Notes: a model not told the origin generated them from the sequence alone. DNA of 55,571 bases from an uncultured Blautia sp. (GCA_934394595.1 CAKRRX010000003.1:1-55571); one strand, 5' to 3'; shown: positions 27,477 through 35,285, counted from the first letter of the stretch. Numbers and translations are program-made.

Positions 27477-28475
27477 TTAATCCGTCATGTCATAAAAAGC
27501 GGATTTTCCATTTTTGAATCTCTGGTATGCCACCAGTGCACAAAACCCCTGATCCGTTGCCATAGGATCTGCCTCTCCATCTGTCAGATGGGAAAAGCTG
27601 CCATCCTTCTGGTAAAAATCCATCAGTACGTCATAAAGCCCTTTTCCATTCTTCTGAAAACGTTCATCTGTTTCGCAGTCAATCCCGTAGGTGCTTAGGG
27701 TTAGGATTACCTGGGAAATGGATTCTGAACTTTTGTCTCCATAGGAAACATAACCTCCGTCTTTATCCTGGGCATCTGCAAGGACTTTAATTCCTTTTTC
27801 AATCACTTCTTTTACCTGTTTTTCATCCTGATAGGCAGCAAGGCTCTGTAACGCCATTGCGGTGATATCCACATCAGCCAGTTCTGCGCTGTCATCCAGG
27901 GAAAAGCCCCCGTCTGGCTTCTCCTGTTCCAGTATATAGGCCAGATATTTCTGTTCCAGTTCTCCATTTGGGTCTGCCTGATCTGCATTTAATGCCAAAA
28001 GGGCAAATACAGCACCATTTATTCCCTGTGCAGTCACAGCTTCATAATCTTCCAGCGGTGCCTGAATATCAAAGCCGCCAATATCTGTGGGATCCTCCCC
28101 GATGGCTTTTGCAGCCAGCACTGCGCGGGAATACTCGGTATAGCGGTTTTCACTTAAAATCCCATTCTGTTCTTTTAACCTTTTTTCCAGATTTGCCCTG
28201 TATTTTTCGAAATAATCATCTTCTGCCTTTTCCCCGGATCTGGCGAGAGGAATCACCACCCACTCTCCACCAAGGGAGTCTGATACAGGAGCTGTCACAG
28301 TTTGTTGCTCATACTGGGCTGTTTTGGTCACTGCTGTAGTCAGATCGGGCTTTTTGTCTCCACAACCGCTTAAGGTACAAAGGGAAAACACAGCCATAGC
28401 CATACCCATAGCATATCTGAGTGCTACTGTTTTTGTCATATTTTTATCAATCGTATGCATCTTTTTAATAAGCAT
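27477..28475 (-). CDS. Lipoprotein with alpha/alpha-toroid (intrinsic factor / terpene cyclase-like) domain
   Basis: This protein has 332 residues. It starts at an ATG after AAGGAA; the longer frame has no ribosome site. The N-terminus carries a lipobox, LSGC, for diacylglycerol attachment. The body is made of helical repeats with Gly-rich turns (KPDGGFSLDDSAELADVDIT, KDGGYVSYGDKSSESIS, KDGSFSHLTDGEADPMAT) followed by LALQSLAAY-type helices. This is the alpha/alpha toroid of prenyltransferases, terpene cyclases, and the N-terminal domain of intrinsic factor/transcobalamin. The catalytic DxDD or QW patterns of cyclases are not evident. Position directly after the ECF S component, under a cobalamin riboswitch, favours a B12-binding role (inference). 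Confidence 0.85.
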   Translation of the reverse strand: MLIKKMHTIDKNMTKTVALRYAMGMAMAVFSLCTLSGCGDKKPDLTTAVTKTAQYEQQTVTAPVSDSLGGEWVVIPLARSGEKAEDDYFEKYRANLEKRLKEQNGILSENRYTEYSRAVLAAKAIGEDPTDIGGFDIQAPLEDYEAVTAQGINGAVFALLALNADQADPNGELEQKYLAYILEQEKPDGGFSLDDSAELADVDITAMALQSLAAYQDEKQVKEVIEKGIKVLADAQDKDGGYVSYGDKSSESISQVILTLSTYGIDCETDERFQKNGKGLYDVLMDFYQKDGSFSHLTDGEADPMATDQGFCALVAYQRFKNGKSAFYDMTD

Positions 28476-28514
28476 AAATTCCTTTCTGCGTCTTTCCATA
28501 AAAACACGATTTCC

Positions 28515-29423
28515 TCATTCCACAGGCTGGATCAGACCATATTTTACCTTGATTCGCTCCAGTTTTTCCAGAAGAGGCCTGCTTAAAAGCCAAAGAAAGA
28601 TTACCGTAGAAATGGCATGTACCAAATCTACCGGAGCTCCTGAAATATAGTAGGCAAGGAGAGTGCTTTTTGTAATATAACCATAGGACATCAGGATGCT
28701 CGCCGGATTCATAATTCCGCCGTATATGAGAAAAACGCTTAAAAATCCATAGATACAAAGTTCTGCTTTCCGGGCTTTCAAAATTCCCTTCTGGTACAGG
28801 ATTCCCGCCAGAAAGCCAATCATCCCAAAAGCAAACATCTGCCAGGGAGTCCAGGGTCCCTGCCCCATAAACATATTGGAAACCAGCATGGTAAGGCTTC
28901 CCACCAGAAAACCGGCTTCTCCACCAAAGGACACTCCTGAGAGAATCACCAGTGCTGCAACCGGCTTAAAACTTGGAACCATGAAAAAAGCGGCTCTTCC
29001 TGCCACACCAAGTGCGGAAAGCACGGCGATCACCATGATTTCCCGAGCCTTTGGCCTGCGTCCTTCGAACATCATAAAGAAGGGAAGCATAGCTGTTATC
29101 ACCACGATCAGGCTGCACAGGAGGTATTTGCGGCCGCTCCATATCTTCACGGAGAAAAAAAGGAGCAACGGCACCAGGATCAGCATGAGCCCCAGAGCAA
29201 ACCAGGTACGGGAACTGACTTTTCCCTTTCGTTCCAGCTGCTGTATGATCAGGCCATCGGAAGGAAGGGCATACTCTTTTAGCTCATCCTCTGGAGAGAT
29301 TCTTTTTTTTAGGATTTTTTTACTTTTGGATATGTTTTCTGTCTTTTCTGAAACAGGTTCCGAAGAGTTTTCCTCTGAAAAAAAATCATCCAGAAACTGA
29401 TCTAGCTTTTGCTCTGTAAGCAT
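28515..29423 (-). CDS. ECF transporter S component, CbrT-like (predicted cobalamin)
   Basis: This protein has 302 residues. A charged cytoplasmic N-terminal extension of about 70 residues is followed by about seven membrane helices. Landmarks are VLSALGVAGRAAFFMVP, FKPVAALVILSG and GQGPWTPWQMFAFG, which I associate with the S components often found under B12 riboswitches (CbrT family). S components bind the vitamin and join the EcfAA'T energising module. It overlaps the ATPase gene by 22 bp and precedes the toroid lipoprotein. Cobalamin as substrate rests on the riboswitch and family resemblance; cobinamide or another corrinoid is possible. The long N-terminal tail is unusual. Confidence 0.88.
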   Translation of the reverse strand: MLTEQKLDQFLDDFFSEENSSEPVSEKTENISKSKKILKKRISPEDELKEYALPSDGLIIQQLERKGKVSSRTWFALGLMLILVPLLLFFSVKIWSGRKYLLCSLIVVITAMLPFFMMFEGRRPKAREIMVIAVLSALGVAGRAAFFMVPSFKPVAALVILSGVSFGGEAGFLVGSLTMLVSNMFMGQGPWTPWQMFAFGMIGFLAGILYQKGILKARKAELCIYGFLSVFLIYGGIMNPASILMSYGYITKSTLLAYYISGAPVDLVHAISTVIFLWLLSRPLLEKLERIKVKYGLIQPVE

Positions 29424-31129
29424 GCGACCACATCCCTTCCGGTGACAGCATCGGGAAACATCTGTCTTGCCATTCTGTTTGCTGCTGTTGTATAAAAATT
29501 ATTTCCGGCAAAAAATTCCCGTGTATTTTTGCTGGTAGCCACACTGCCTTCAAAAAAAAGGCCTGTGGTATCTGCATATTCTGCTACAAATTCCACATCA
29601 TGGGAAATGATAAAGATGGTCATGCCATGGGCCTGAAGTTTTTTCAAAATTTTTCCAAGCTCTTCTTTATACTCAGCATCCATTCCTTTTGTAGGCTCAT
29701 CCATCAGCAGAAGCTTCGGACGCAGAAGAAGTACTTTTGCAAGAGCCAGGCGCTGCTGCTCGCCTCCGCTAAGATCGTAGGGATGTCTGTGGAGCAGTCC
29801 GTCCAGACGAGTAAGGCTTACGATTCCTTCTATTGCCTGTTCCTTTTTCATCTGAAGGGGATACTCTGGGGATAGCTTTTCCTTTTTTCCGCCGATCACA
29901 GAATATAAATCCTCCAGAACTGTCTTTCTCAGAAAAATACTCTGGGGATTCTGAGGCATTACCCCAAGATAACCACAATACAGTTCCTTGTCCTTAAAAG
30001 AACGGATATCTCTTCCATCCAGATAAATCCTGCCTCTGTACGGCTGGTTCACACGGCTCAGCAAAGACAATGTGGTACTTTTTCCTGTACCATTTCCACC
30101 TACCAGAGCATAGAATTCTCCTTTTTTTACCTGAAGGGACAGATCCCTGACCACATCCGGGCTATCCTTTTCATAACGAAACCATACATCCTTCATCATA
30201 ATAGCGCAAGGCTGCTTTTCCCGATGAAAAAAGCCAGTGGAACTGTTATAGGTGTTCTCTTCTTTTTTCATATCCTGTTTTTGGGGAAGAATTCCCTTTT
30301 TCCCGGCATAAAGTTCCAGCCACCTGCGTCCTTCACTGACTGTTAGGGGACATCTTTCTTTACTATCTGTCTCTGCATAAATCTGCATCGGCACAGGCAT
30401 GGACAAAAACATACTGTGTTTTTCCCTTCCCAGATTTTCGCCGATTTCCCGGGGCGTTCCTTCCAGAAATACAGTACCCTGATCCATTACAAACACTTTG
30501 TCTGCATAAGGAATGATATCCTGGAGGCGATGTTCTGTGAGAATCACAGTAGTACCAATATCCCTGTTGATTTTTTTGACGGTTTCAAGAAAATCAGATG
30601 CTGCAATAGGATCCAGCTGAGAGGTAGGCTCATCCAGAATCAGAAGGGAGGGATGCATCGCCATTACAGATGCAAGATTCAGAAGCTGTTTCTGCCCTCC
30701 TGACAGCTCTGATACATTTTTATAAAACCACTGGTGGATACCAAAATAGCTGGCCATTTCTGCCACACGAAGACGAATGGTGGAATTGTCACAGCCAAGG
30801 CTTTCCAGGCCAAAAGCCAGTTCATGCCAGACCTTGTCTGTTACGATCTGGTTGTCCGGGTTCTGCATCACAAAACCAATTTCCTGACTCTGTGTCCGGT
30901 GGTCGATCTCATCCAGGGATTTCCCACGGTATAAAATATGGCCTTCTGCTTTTCCGGCAGGAGACAATACTGTCTTCAGCTGTCTTAACAGAGTACTTTT
31001 TCCGCAACCACTTCTGCCACATATTACATTTAAGGTTCCCTCCTGGATATTCAGATTTACATGCTCCAGGACTTTTTGGGAACTATCCGGATAGGCAAAG
31101 CCAAAATTATTTATCTCAATTATATTCAT
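29402..31129 (-). CDS. Fused ECF ATPase EcfA-EcfA'
   Basis: This 575-residue protein holds two full ABC domains. Domain 1 (about 1-235) has Walker A GRSGCGKST, signature LSGGQKQ and Walker B LLILDEPTSQLD. Domain 2 (about 310-545) has GGNGTGKST, LSGGEQQR and LLLMDEPTKGMD. It energises vitamin uptake with EcfT and the S component. Most Firmicutes encode the two ATPases separately, so the fusion marks a dedicated (group I) system. The start overlaps the ecfT stop by 4 bp. Confidence 0.95.
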   Translation of the reverse strand: MNIIEINNFGFAYPDSSQKVLEHVNLNIQEGTLNVICGRSGCGKSTLLRQLKTVLSPAGKAEGHILYRGKSLDEIDHRTQSQEIGFVMQNPDNQIVTDKVWHELAFGLESLGCDNSTIRLRVAEMASYFGIHQWFYKNVSELSGGQKQLLNLASVMAMHPSLLILDEPTSQLDPIAASDFLETVKKINRDIGTTVILTEHRLQDIIPYADKVFVMDQGTVFLEGTPREIGENLGREKHSMFLSMPVPMQIYAETDSKERCPLTVSEGRRWLELYAGKKGILPQKQDMKKEENTYNSSTGFFHREKQPCAIMMKDVWFRYEKDSPDVVRDLSLQVKKGEFYALVGGNGTGKSTTLSLLSRVNQPYRGRIYLDGRDIRSFKDKELYCGYLGVMPQNPQSIFLRKTVLEDLYSVIGGKKEKLSPEYPLQMKKEQAIEGIVSLTRLDGLLHRHPYDLSGGEQQRLALAKVLLLRPKLLLMDEPTKGMDAEYKEELGKILKKLQAHGMTIFIISHDVEFVAEYADTTGLFFEGSVATSKNTREFFAGNNFYTTAANRMARQMFPDAVTGRDVVACLQSKS

Positions 31130-32112
31130 AAACCCTGTAATTCCTCATAAATTTTCCGGTAGGTAATGTCTGTGCTGCATTCTATTTTTCTTTTACTTCT
31201 TCGAAAACGGATCTGCTCTGTCAATTCCAGAAGCACCGGAAGAAAACAAAAGATACCAAAACACAGATAAGTACCCAGAAGCATTCCATGGGAAAGGGTT
31301 CCGGGAGCTTTGTAGCCCTGGATCACAAACCCGGCAATGATAATTCTGGGATTGTAGTTTGCATAAGCTGCCCCACTTAAACAGCCTGCTCCAAATCCAC
31401 CACATAAAACCAGCATAATTGCACCAAGCAATCTGTCCCTTGCAGTAAAGCGATAAACAGAAAATGCCTTCCGCCCTCTAAGTCCGTAACCTCTGCTTCT
31501 CATAGAATCGGAGGTCTCAATGGCATTTTCCAAGGCCCAGGTGATCAAAACGGAGAGCATGTTCAGACCATGGCGAATACGTGCCAGAACATTCCCTTCT
31601 GAAATGTCCCTTCCCATTCCTTTTTGTCCATTTCGGATCACCTTTAACTGTCTCAGAAACCTTGGCACAAAGCGCAATGCCATAGACAGTATCAGTGATA
31701 AAACCGGAATCAGGCGTCCAAACAGATAAATGAATTTATCTGTAGTCATCACCTTATTGTAACAGGCAAACCACTGTATCACTATGAACATCACAGCTCC
31801 AAGAACTGCTCCATATACAAGAGCTTCAAGGGTGATCCAGTTTCCGCTGCTTTCAACATAATATAGCATGGTAACGCCATAATGGTTGAACAGCGGATTC
31901 ATCAAGGTCACAGCCAGAAGTCCGGGCAGAGTAAACAAAAAGCTTTGCTTTAAAGTCTTTGACCTGCCGTTTAGCACTATGGAATATGAAAGCGCACCAA
32001 GATAAGAAAGCCCGATCCACAGCGGGTGTTGTTCAAACATGGTAAACAGCAGCACCACGGCAAAGTAAAAAAAGTTCAGCAGAGGATGACATCTGGAAAA
32101 TGCATCTGCCAT
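31126..32112 (-). CDS. ECF transporter transmembrane component EcfT
   Basis: This protein has 328 residues from ATG 32112, which follows GGAAGGGG; an upstream ATG at 32160 lies inside the LRR gene and lacks a site. Several membrane helices and the coupling region are visible: ALRFVPRFLRQLKVIRNGQK and SDSMRSRGYGLRGRKAFS. The latter holds the small-residue/Arg motif that docks onto the ATPases. It scaffolds the S component and EcfAA'. It is followed by the fused ATPase with a 4-bp overlap and preceded by the LRR gene with a 22-bp gap. Confidence 0.93.
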   Translation of the reverse strand: MADAFSRCHPLLNFFYFAVVLLFTMFEQHPLWIGLSYLGALSYSIVLNGRSKTLKQSFLFTLPGLLAVTLMNPLFNHYGVTMLYYVESSGNWITLEALVYGAVLGAVMFIVIQWFACYNKVMTTDKFIYLFGRLIPVLSLILSMALRFVPRFLRQLKVIRNGQKGMGRDISEGNVLARIRHGLNMLSVLITWALENAIETSDSMRSRGYGLRGRKAFSVYRFTARDRLLGAIMLVLCGGFGAGCLSGAAYANYNPRIIIAGFVIQGYKAPGTLSHGMLLGTYLCFGIFCFLPVLLELTEQIRFRRSKRKIECSTDITYRKIYEELQGL

Positions 32113-32134
32113 ATTTTCCCCTTCCTGATACACT

Positions 32135-33013
32135 TTACCGACTGACGACTTGTCTCTCACTGATATACTCCCTCTTTAATCCATATTCCTCACAATAGGC
32201 ATCCATCTTACTGCCCTTATAGCAGCCGATGGTACAGCTTTTATTTACGATCCAGGGACCTATATGCTGTGGGTCATGACAGACTTCCAGATATTCCAGC
32301 CTGCTGCATCCATGGAATACCCATCTGCCTATATAGGATACACTCTCCGGAATGGAAACTCTTCTCAGATTCTTGCAACGGAAAAAGGCACTGTCTCCAA
32401 GTATTTCCAGGCCTTCCGGAAGTTCCAGGGTCTCAAGTCCGCAAAAATAGAAAGCTTCTTCCCCAATCTCTTTCATTGTCTTTGGAAATTCAAACTGTTT
32501 CAGCTCCTTACAGCGATAAAAAGCCCTTTTCTGGATGACCTCTGCTCCCAGTGGAAGGGTCACTTCATTTAGCCGCACGCAGGAATCAAATATTTCTTCT
32601 GGAATTTCCCTGCATGGGGACTGGGGATTAAAACAGACTTTTCTTAAATTGTTGCATTCTCTGTAGCACTGAACCCCTAATTTTTCCAGGGAAGCCGGGA
32701 AAATTGCCTGTCTGAGATTATGGTTTTCTGCAAATGCTCTTTTCTTGATCTCCGATAACGTCTCCGGAAAGCGGATCTGCTTGCGAAACTGACATCCTTC
32801 AAATGCCTGCTTTCCAATGATCCGGCATCTTGAAGGAAGAATCACTTCTTTTATTTTTCCATTTCCCATAAAGCATTTATCATCAATAAATATATATTCC
32901 TGCGGAATCTTTCTGACCAGTTCTCCCTCCTGTTCTCTTGCTCGCTGTGCAGTATAAGTACGACTGTCAAAACGAAGTGTTTTCCAGCCTGTTTTTTCCT
33001 TGTGTAAATACAT
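32135..33013 (-). CDS. BspA-type leucine-rich repeat protein (cytoplasmic)
   Basis: This protein has 292 residues, starting at ATG 33013 ten bases after AAGGAGA. At least seven LRR_5 repeats of about 23 residues fill residues 45-270, with units like IGKQAFEGCQF, IQKRAFYRCKEL, IGEEAFYFCGL and LGDSAFFRCKNL. No signal peptide, membrane helix or anchor is seen, so it is probably intracellular, unlike most BspA-like proteins. It is the first gene after the cobalamin riboswitch and leads the ECF operon. The function is unknown; a protein-protein scaffold is the simplest guess. Confidence 0.88.
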   Translation of the reverse strand: MYLHKEKTGWKTLRFDSRTYTAQRAREQEGELVRKIPQEYIFIDDKCFMGNGKIKEVILPSRCRIIGKQAFEGCQFRKQIRFPETLSEIKKRAFAENHNLRQAIFPASLEKLGVQCYRECNNLRKVCFNPQSPCREIPEEIFDSCVRLNEVTLPLGAEVIQKRAFYRCKELKQFEFPKTMKEIGEEAFYFCGLETLELPEGLEILGDSAFFRCKNLRRVSIPESVSYIGRWVFHGCSRLEYLEVCHDPQHIGPWIVNKSCTIGCYKGSKMDAYCEEYGLKREYISERQVVSR

Positions 33014-33043
33014 AGTTTGTCTTTCTCCTTGGTTTTTAAGCAA

Positions 33044-33080
33044 CAAAAACAGAGCCTCATTGTATACATGAGCCTCCGTC
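33044..33080 (-). terminator. Riboswitch-controlled terminator, copy 1
   Basis: The minus strand reads ACGGAGGCTCAT, a 7-nt loop, ATGAGGCTCTGT and TTTTTG. It shares the same G-G mismatch and stem as the hairpin at 15713-15749 and ends 30 bp before the LRR gene. Confidence 0.85.
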
Positions 33081-33225
33081 CTCTATGCAACGCGTTGGAT
33101 TGCTGACTTAAAACGATTCCGCAAATGTCCCTGATGGACAAATCGTCTCATACAGAAAAACAGTTCCGGATTCTCACCGGATTTCCTTAAATTGATCCTG
33201 GCGGATCAAACCACGCCTGGTTATT
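33081..33225 (-). promoter_or_regulatory. Cobalamin riboswitch aptamer, copy 1
   Basis: The minus-strand leader contains TTAAGGAAATCCGGTGAGAA, TCCGGAACTG, CTGTATGAGACG and AGTCAGCAATCC, in the order of the B12 aptamer. Compared with copy 2 it carries an extra variable stem (GTCC...GGAC). With the terminator downstream it should switch off the ECF operon when adenosylcobalamin or another cobalamin is bound. The family call is by motif recognition. Confidence 0.82.
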
Positions 33226-33263
33226 CAATTGTGTAATTGCAGTTCTATATATCTGCTGTCACA

Positions 33264-33292
33264 ATTATAACAGTTTGGCCATTTACTGTCAA
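33264..33292 (-). promoter_or_regulatory. Consensus sigma-A promoter of the cobalamin operon
   Basis: Perfect TTGACA, 17 bp and perfect TATAAT on the minus strand, about 30 bp before the aptamer. An imperfect palindrome TTGGC...GCCAA (33275-33302) brackets the -35. Confidence 0.95.
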
Positions 33293-33322
33293 TAATAGCC
33301 AAATTCTTTCCGTCATTTTCTG

Positions 33323-33856
33323 TCATTTTTCAGAAGAATCCGCTTCCTGGTAAGGATTTCCTATATCAGAGCCCAGATCACAGGTGTAGATCCAACAGAT
33401 CTGATCCCCGGCTTCCGGCTTATACTCTGAACAGCCTTTATTTGGAAATTTGTCATTGACGCTGTACATCCAGCCGGAATTTTTCCCACAGTCAAATTCG
33501 TACAGCTGATTGATTCCCTCTACGTAGTAGCTTTTATACAGAGGAGTGTACCTGGATGAAAGCTGGATGCCCTGCTCCTGACATACTTTTTTCAGAATAT
33601 CAAAAACCGTATCACCTGTTGTAAAGGTTATCTCCACAGGCTTCAGGACCCATCCGTCCTCAGGAACAAACTCTGTCTTACTTTCTTTTAACTGATCCAT
33701 GTTTGCAAGGATTGCCGAGCTGTCAATGGAAATCGTACAGACAGCCTGTTCTCCACCAGGTTCTTTCCCACAGCCAGAAAGGGCAAGGACAAAGATCAGA
33801 TTCAGGAAAAGAAAGAGGTTCCGATACTTTAGAACCACTTTTGTTATCACATTCAT
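33323..33856 (-). CDS. Lipoprotein consisting of a DUF4430 (transcobalamin-C-like) domain
   Basis: This protein has 177 residues. A signal peptide with lipobox LSGC (about residues 26-29) is followed by a single DUF4430 domain: DTVFDILKKVCQEQGIQLSS, YYVEGINQLYEF, SGWMYSVNDKFPNKGCSEY, then a C-terminal IYTCDLGSDIG. The same GWMYSVN and GSDIG elements occur in the protein at 21705-23078. DUF4430 is the fold of the cobalamin-covering beta domain of transcobalamin. The ATG directly follows the eutP-like stop (TAAATG). The gene is upstream of the riboswitch promoter and so is not controlled by it directly. A function in corrinoid capture for the microcompartment pathway is inferred. Confidence 0.88.
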   Translation of the reverse strand: MNVITKVVLKYRNLFLFLNLIFVLALSGCGKEPGGEQAVCTISIDSSAILANMDQLKESKTEFVPEDGWVLKPVEITFTTGDTVFDILKKVCQEQGIQLSSRYTPLYKSYYVEGINQLYEFDCGKNSGWMYSVNDKFPNKGCSEYKPEAGDQICWIYTCDLGSDIGNPYQEADSSEK

Positions 33857-34387
33857 TTATTTGATTCCTTCCGGGTAAGTAACCCCCTCTGGCAGGGGAT
33901 CCCACTCATTTAATCCCAGGTTCTGCTTGAACTTCGCCTGCTCCAGGGTAAGGGTTGGGGGATCTTCCTCCAGATACTCCATAAGTTCATCAATTCCCTC
34001 ACGTGTTACATTGTTTACCATAAAAATACGTTCACATCCGGCATTGATCAGCCACTGGCGCACCATGGGAATATTAGCATATGGCGAATCGATTTTTGTA
34101 ATGATACCAATAAGAGGACGCAGGATAAAGGAGCGGCAGCTGGCTCCAAACAAATTGAACGGTTCATCTGCGGCCTGGACAATGGCTACCACATCTGCCT
34201 CAAAGGAGAAACAGGCAAGTCCCACACTGAAGCGCTTGGACTCTGCATACTCTCCCGGAGAGTCGATAGTATCATCATTGGAATTGGTATACTGTGTTTT
34301 GATATAGTGAAGTTCTTCCCCCTTCAGTGCCTGTGTCAGGGATGTCTTTCCGGCTTCACTTCTGCCCATTAAAAAGATTTTCTTCAT
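33857..34387 (-). CDS. eutP: EutP/PduV-like small GTPase
   Basis: This protein has 176 residues. It shows a Ras-like P-loop GRSEAGKTSL (residues 8-17), a switch II-like DSPGEYAES, and TKID for guanine recognition. These are the landmarks of EutP/PduV, found in ethanolamine and propanediol microcompartment operons, where they are thought to act in compartment positioning or as acetate kinase-like enzymes. It lies 23 bp after a EutS-like shell gene and is coupled to the DUF4430 lipoprotein. No ethanolamine lyase or diol dehydratase genes are in the window. Confidence 0.92.
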   Translation of the reverse strand: MKKIFLMGRSEAGKTSLTQALKGEELHYIKTQYTNSNDDTIDSPGEYAESKRFSVGLACFSFEADVVAIVQAADEPFNLFGASCRSFILRPLIGIITKIDSPYANIPMVRQWLINAGCERIFMVNNVTREGIDELMEYLEEDPPTLTLEQAKFKQNLGLNEWDPLPEGVTYPEGIK

Positions 34388-34410
34388 TGATCTTCCTTAT
34401 CTGTATCACT

Positions 34411-34839
34411 TTAGCTTTTGTAGACCGGACAGGTCTTAAACCCCAGTTCCTGGTCAAAAAATTTCACAACTTCCTCCACTGCTGTCTGCACCTGGGAAAG
34501 ACCTCCTGTCAGGATCAGGGAACCACAGAAACGATCCATAAATCCAATCTGCACATCGGCACTTTTCATAGCCACGTCTGCTGCAACCACCACAGCTTCC
34601 CATGGAGTAAAACGGATCAGGCCTATGGATTCACCTGTATGATCTTCCCCCTCATGAACTCCGATGTGAAGTCCAAGGTTCTCATAAATACAGGCCTGGG
34701 AAGGACTGATCACATGTGCCAGGCACACTTCCTTCCCCGGAACCCTCACACGAGTCATACGCAGCTTTTTTCCCTTAAGATGCTCATAATCATCGTGGAA
34801 CAGCATTTCCAGAAGTTCTTCTTTCGTCATTCGGGTCAT
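34411..34839 (-). CDS. EutS/PduU-like microcompartment shell protein, copy 2
   Basis: This protein has 142 residues. A 40-residue basic/acidic N-terminal extension precedes a circularly permuted BMC domain: CLAHVISPSQACIYENLGL, SIGLIRFTPWEAVVVAADVA, KSADVQIGFMDRFCGSLILT. These hexameric shell proteins form facets of ethanolamine/propanediol compartments. It is about 45% similar by eye to the gene immediately upstream, so the pair arose by duplication. The start has AGGAAG upstream. Confidence 0.93.
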   Translation of the reverse strand: MTRMTKEELLEMLFHDDYEHLKGKKLRMTRVRVPGKEVCLAHVISPSQACIYENLGLHIGVHEGEDHTGESIGLIRFTPWEAVVVAADVAMKSADVQIGFMDRFCGSLILTGGLSQVQTAVEEVVKFFDQELGFKTCPVYKS

Positions 34840-34850
34840 GGATACACTTC

Positions 34851-35216
34851 CTATCTCTTTGTAATATTGCAGACTACATAGCCAAGGGAGTCACGGAAAT
34901 AATCCACGATCTCCGTCATGGCAGACATCACATCGGAAATCTCTCCAGTGATGATCAGTGTTCCAGTAAAACGATCCGCAAATCCCAGATATACATTTCC
35001 ACTTTTGACTGCAATATCTGATGCAATCACTGCGGATTCAGGTGGTGTCATATTCATAATTCCAATTGCTGAGGAGCGGTAGTCCAGCTGCGGGTTCAGT
35101 CCCAGCTTCTGATAGATGATCGGTGCCGGGCCTCCCATCACATGGGCGAAGGTGATCTCCTTACCTGCTACTGTCTCCTGTACAATTCTAATCTGTTCTC
35201 CATGATCATTTGCCAT
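34851..35216 (-). CDS. eutS: EutS/PduU-like microcompartment shell protein, copy 1
   Basis: This protein has 121 residues, close to the 111-116 of canonical EutS/PduU. Motifs are ITFAHVMGGPAPIIYQKLGL, AIGIMNMTPPESAVIASDIA and VYLGFADRFTGTLIITGEIS. It forms permuted BMC hexamers with a small beta-barrel pore cap. It is the first gene of a small operon, eutS-eutS'-eutP-DUF4430 lipoprotein, with its own promoter candidate at 35257-35285. Confidence 0.94.
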   Translation of the reverse strand: MANDHGEQIRIVQETVAGKEITFAHVMGGPAPIIYQKLGLNPQLDYRSSAIGIMNMTPPESAVIASDIAVKSGNVYLGFADRFTGTLIITGEISDVMSAMTEIVDYFRDSLGYVVCNITKR

Positions 35217-35256
35217 TTATATAATTCCTCTCTTTCGGAAATTCTCTCATCGTTTT

Positions 35257-35285
35257 ATTGTATCATCCTCCGAAAGAAATAGCAA
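35257..35285 (-). promoter_or_regulatory. Candidate promoter for the eutS-eutP operon
   Basis: TTGCTA, 17 bp, TACAAT on the minus strand, 40 bp upstream of eutS. An inverted repeat CTTTCGGA...TCCGAAAG overlaps it and the leader. Confidence 0.55.

Noticed and set aside
32851..33141. Minus-strand frame through the riboswitch at 33 kb
   Set aside because: It overlaps the aptamer and the LRR gene in another frame, and has no ribosome site.
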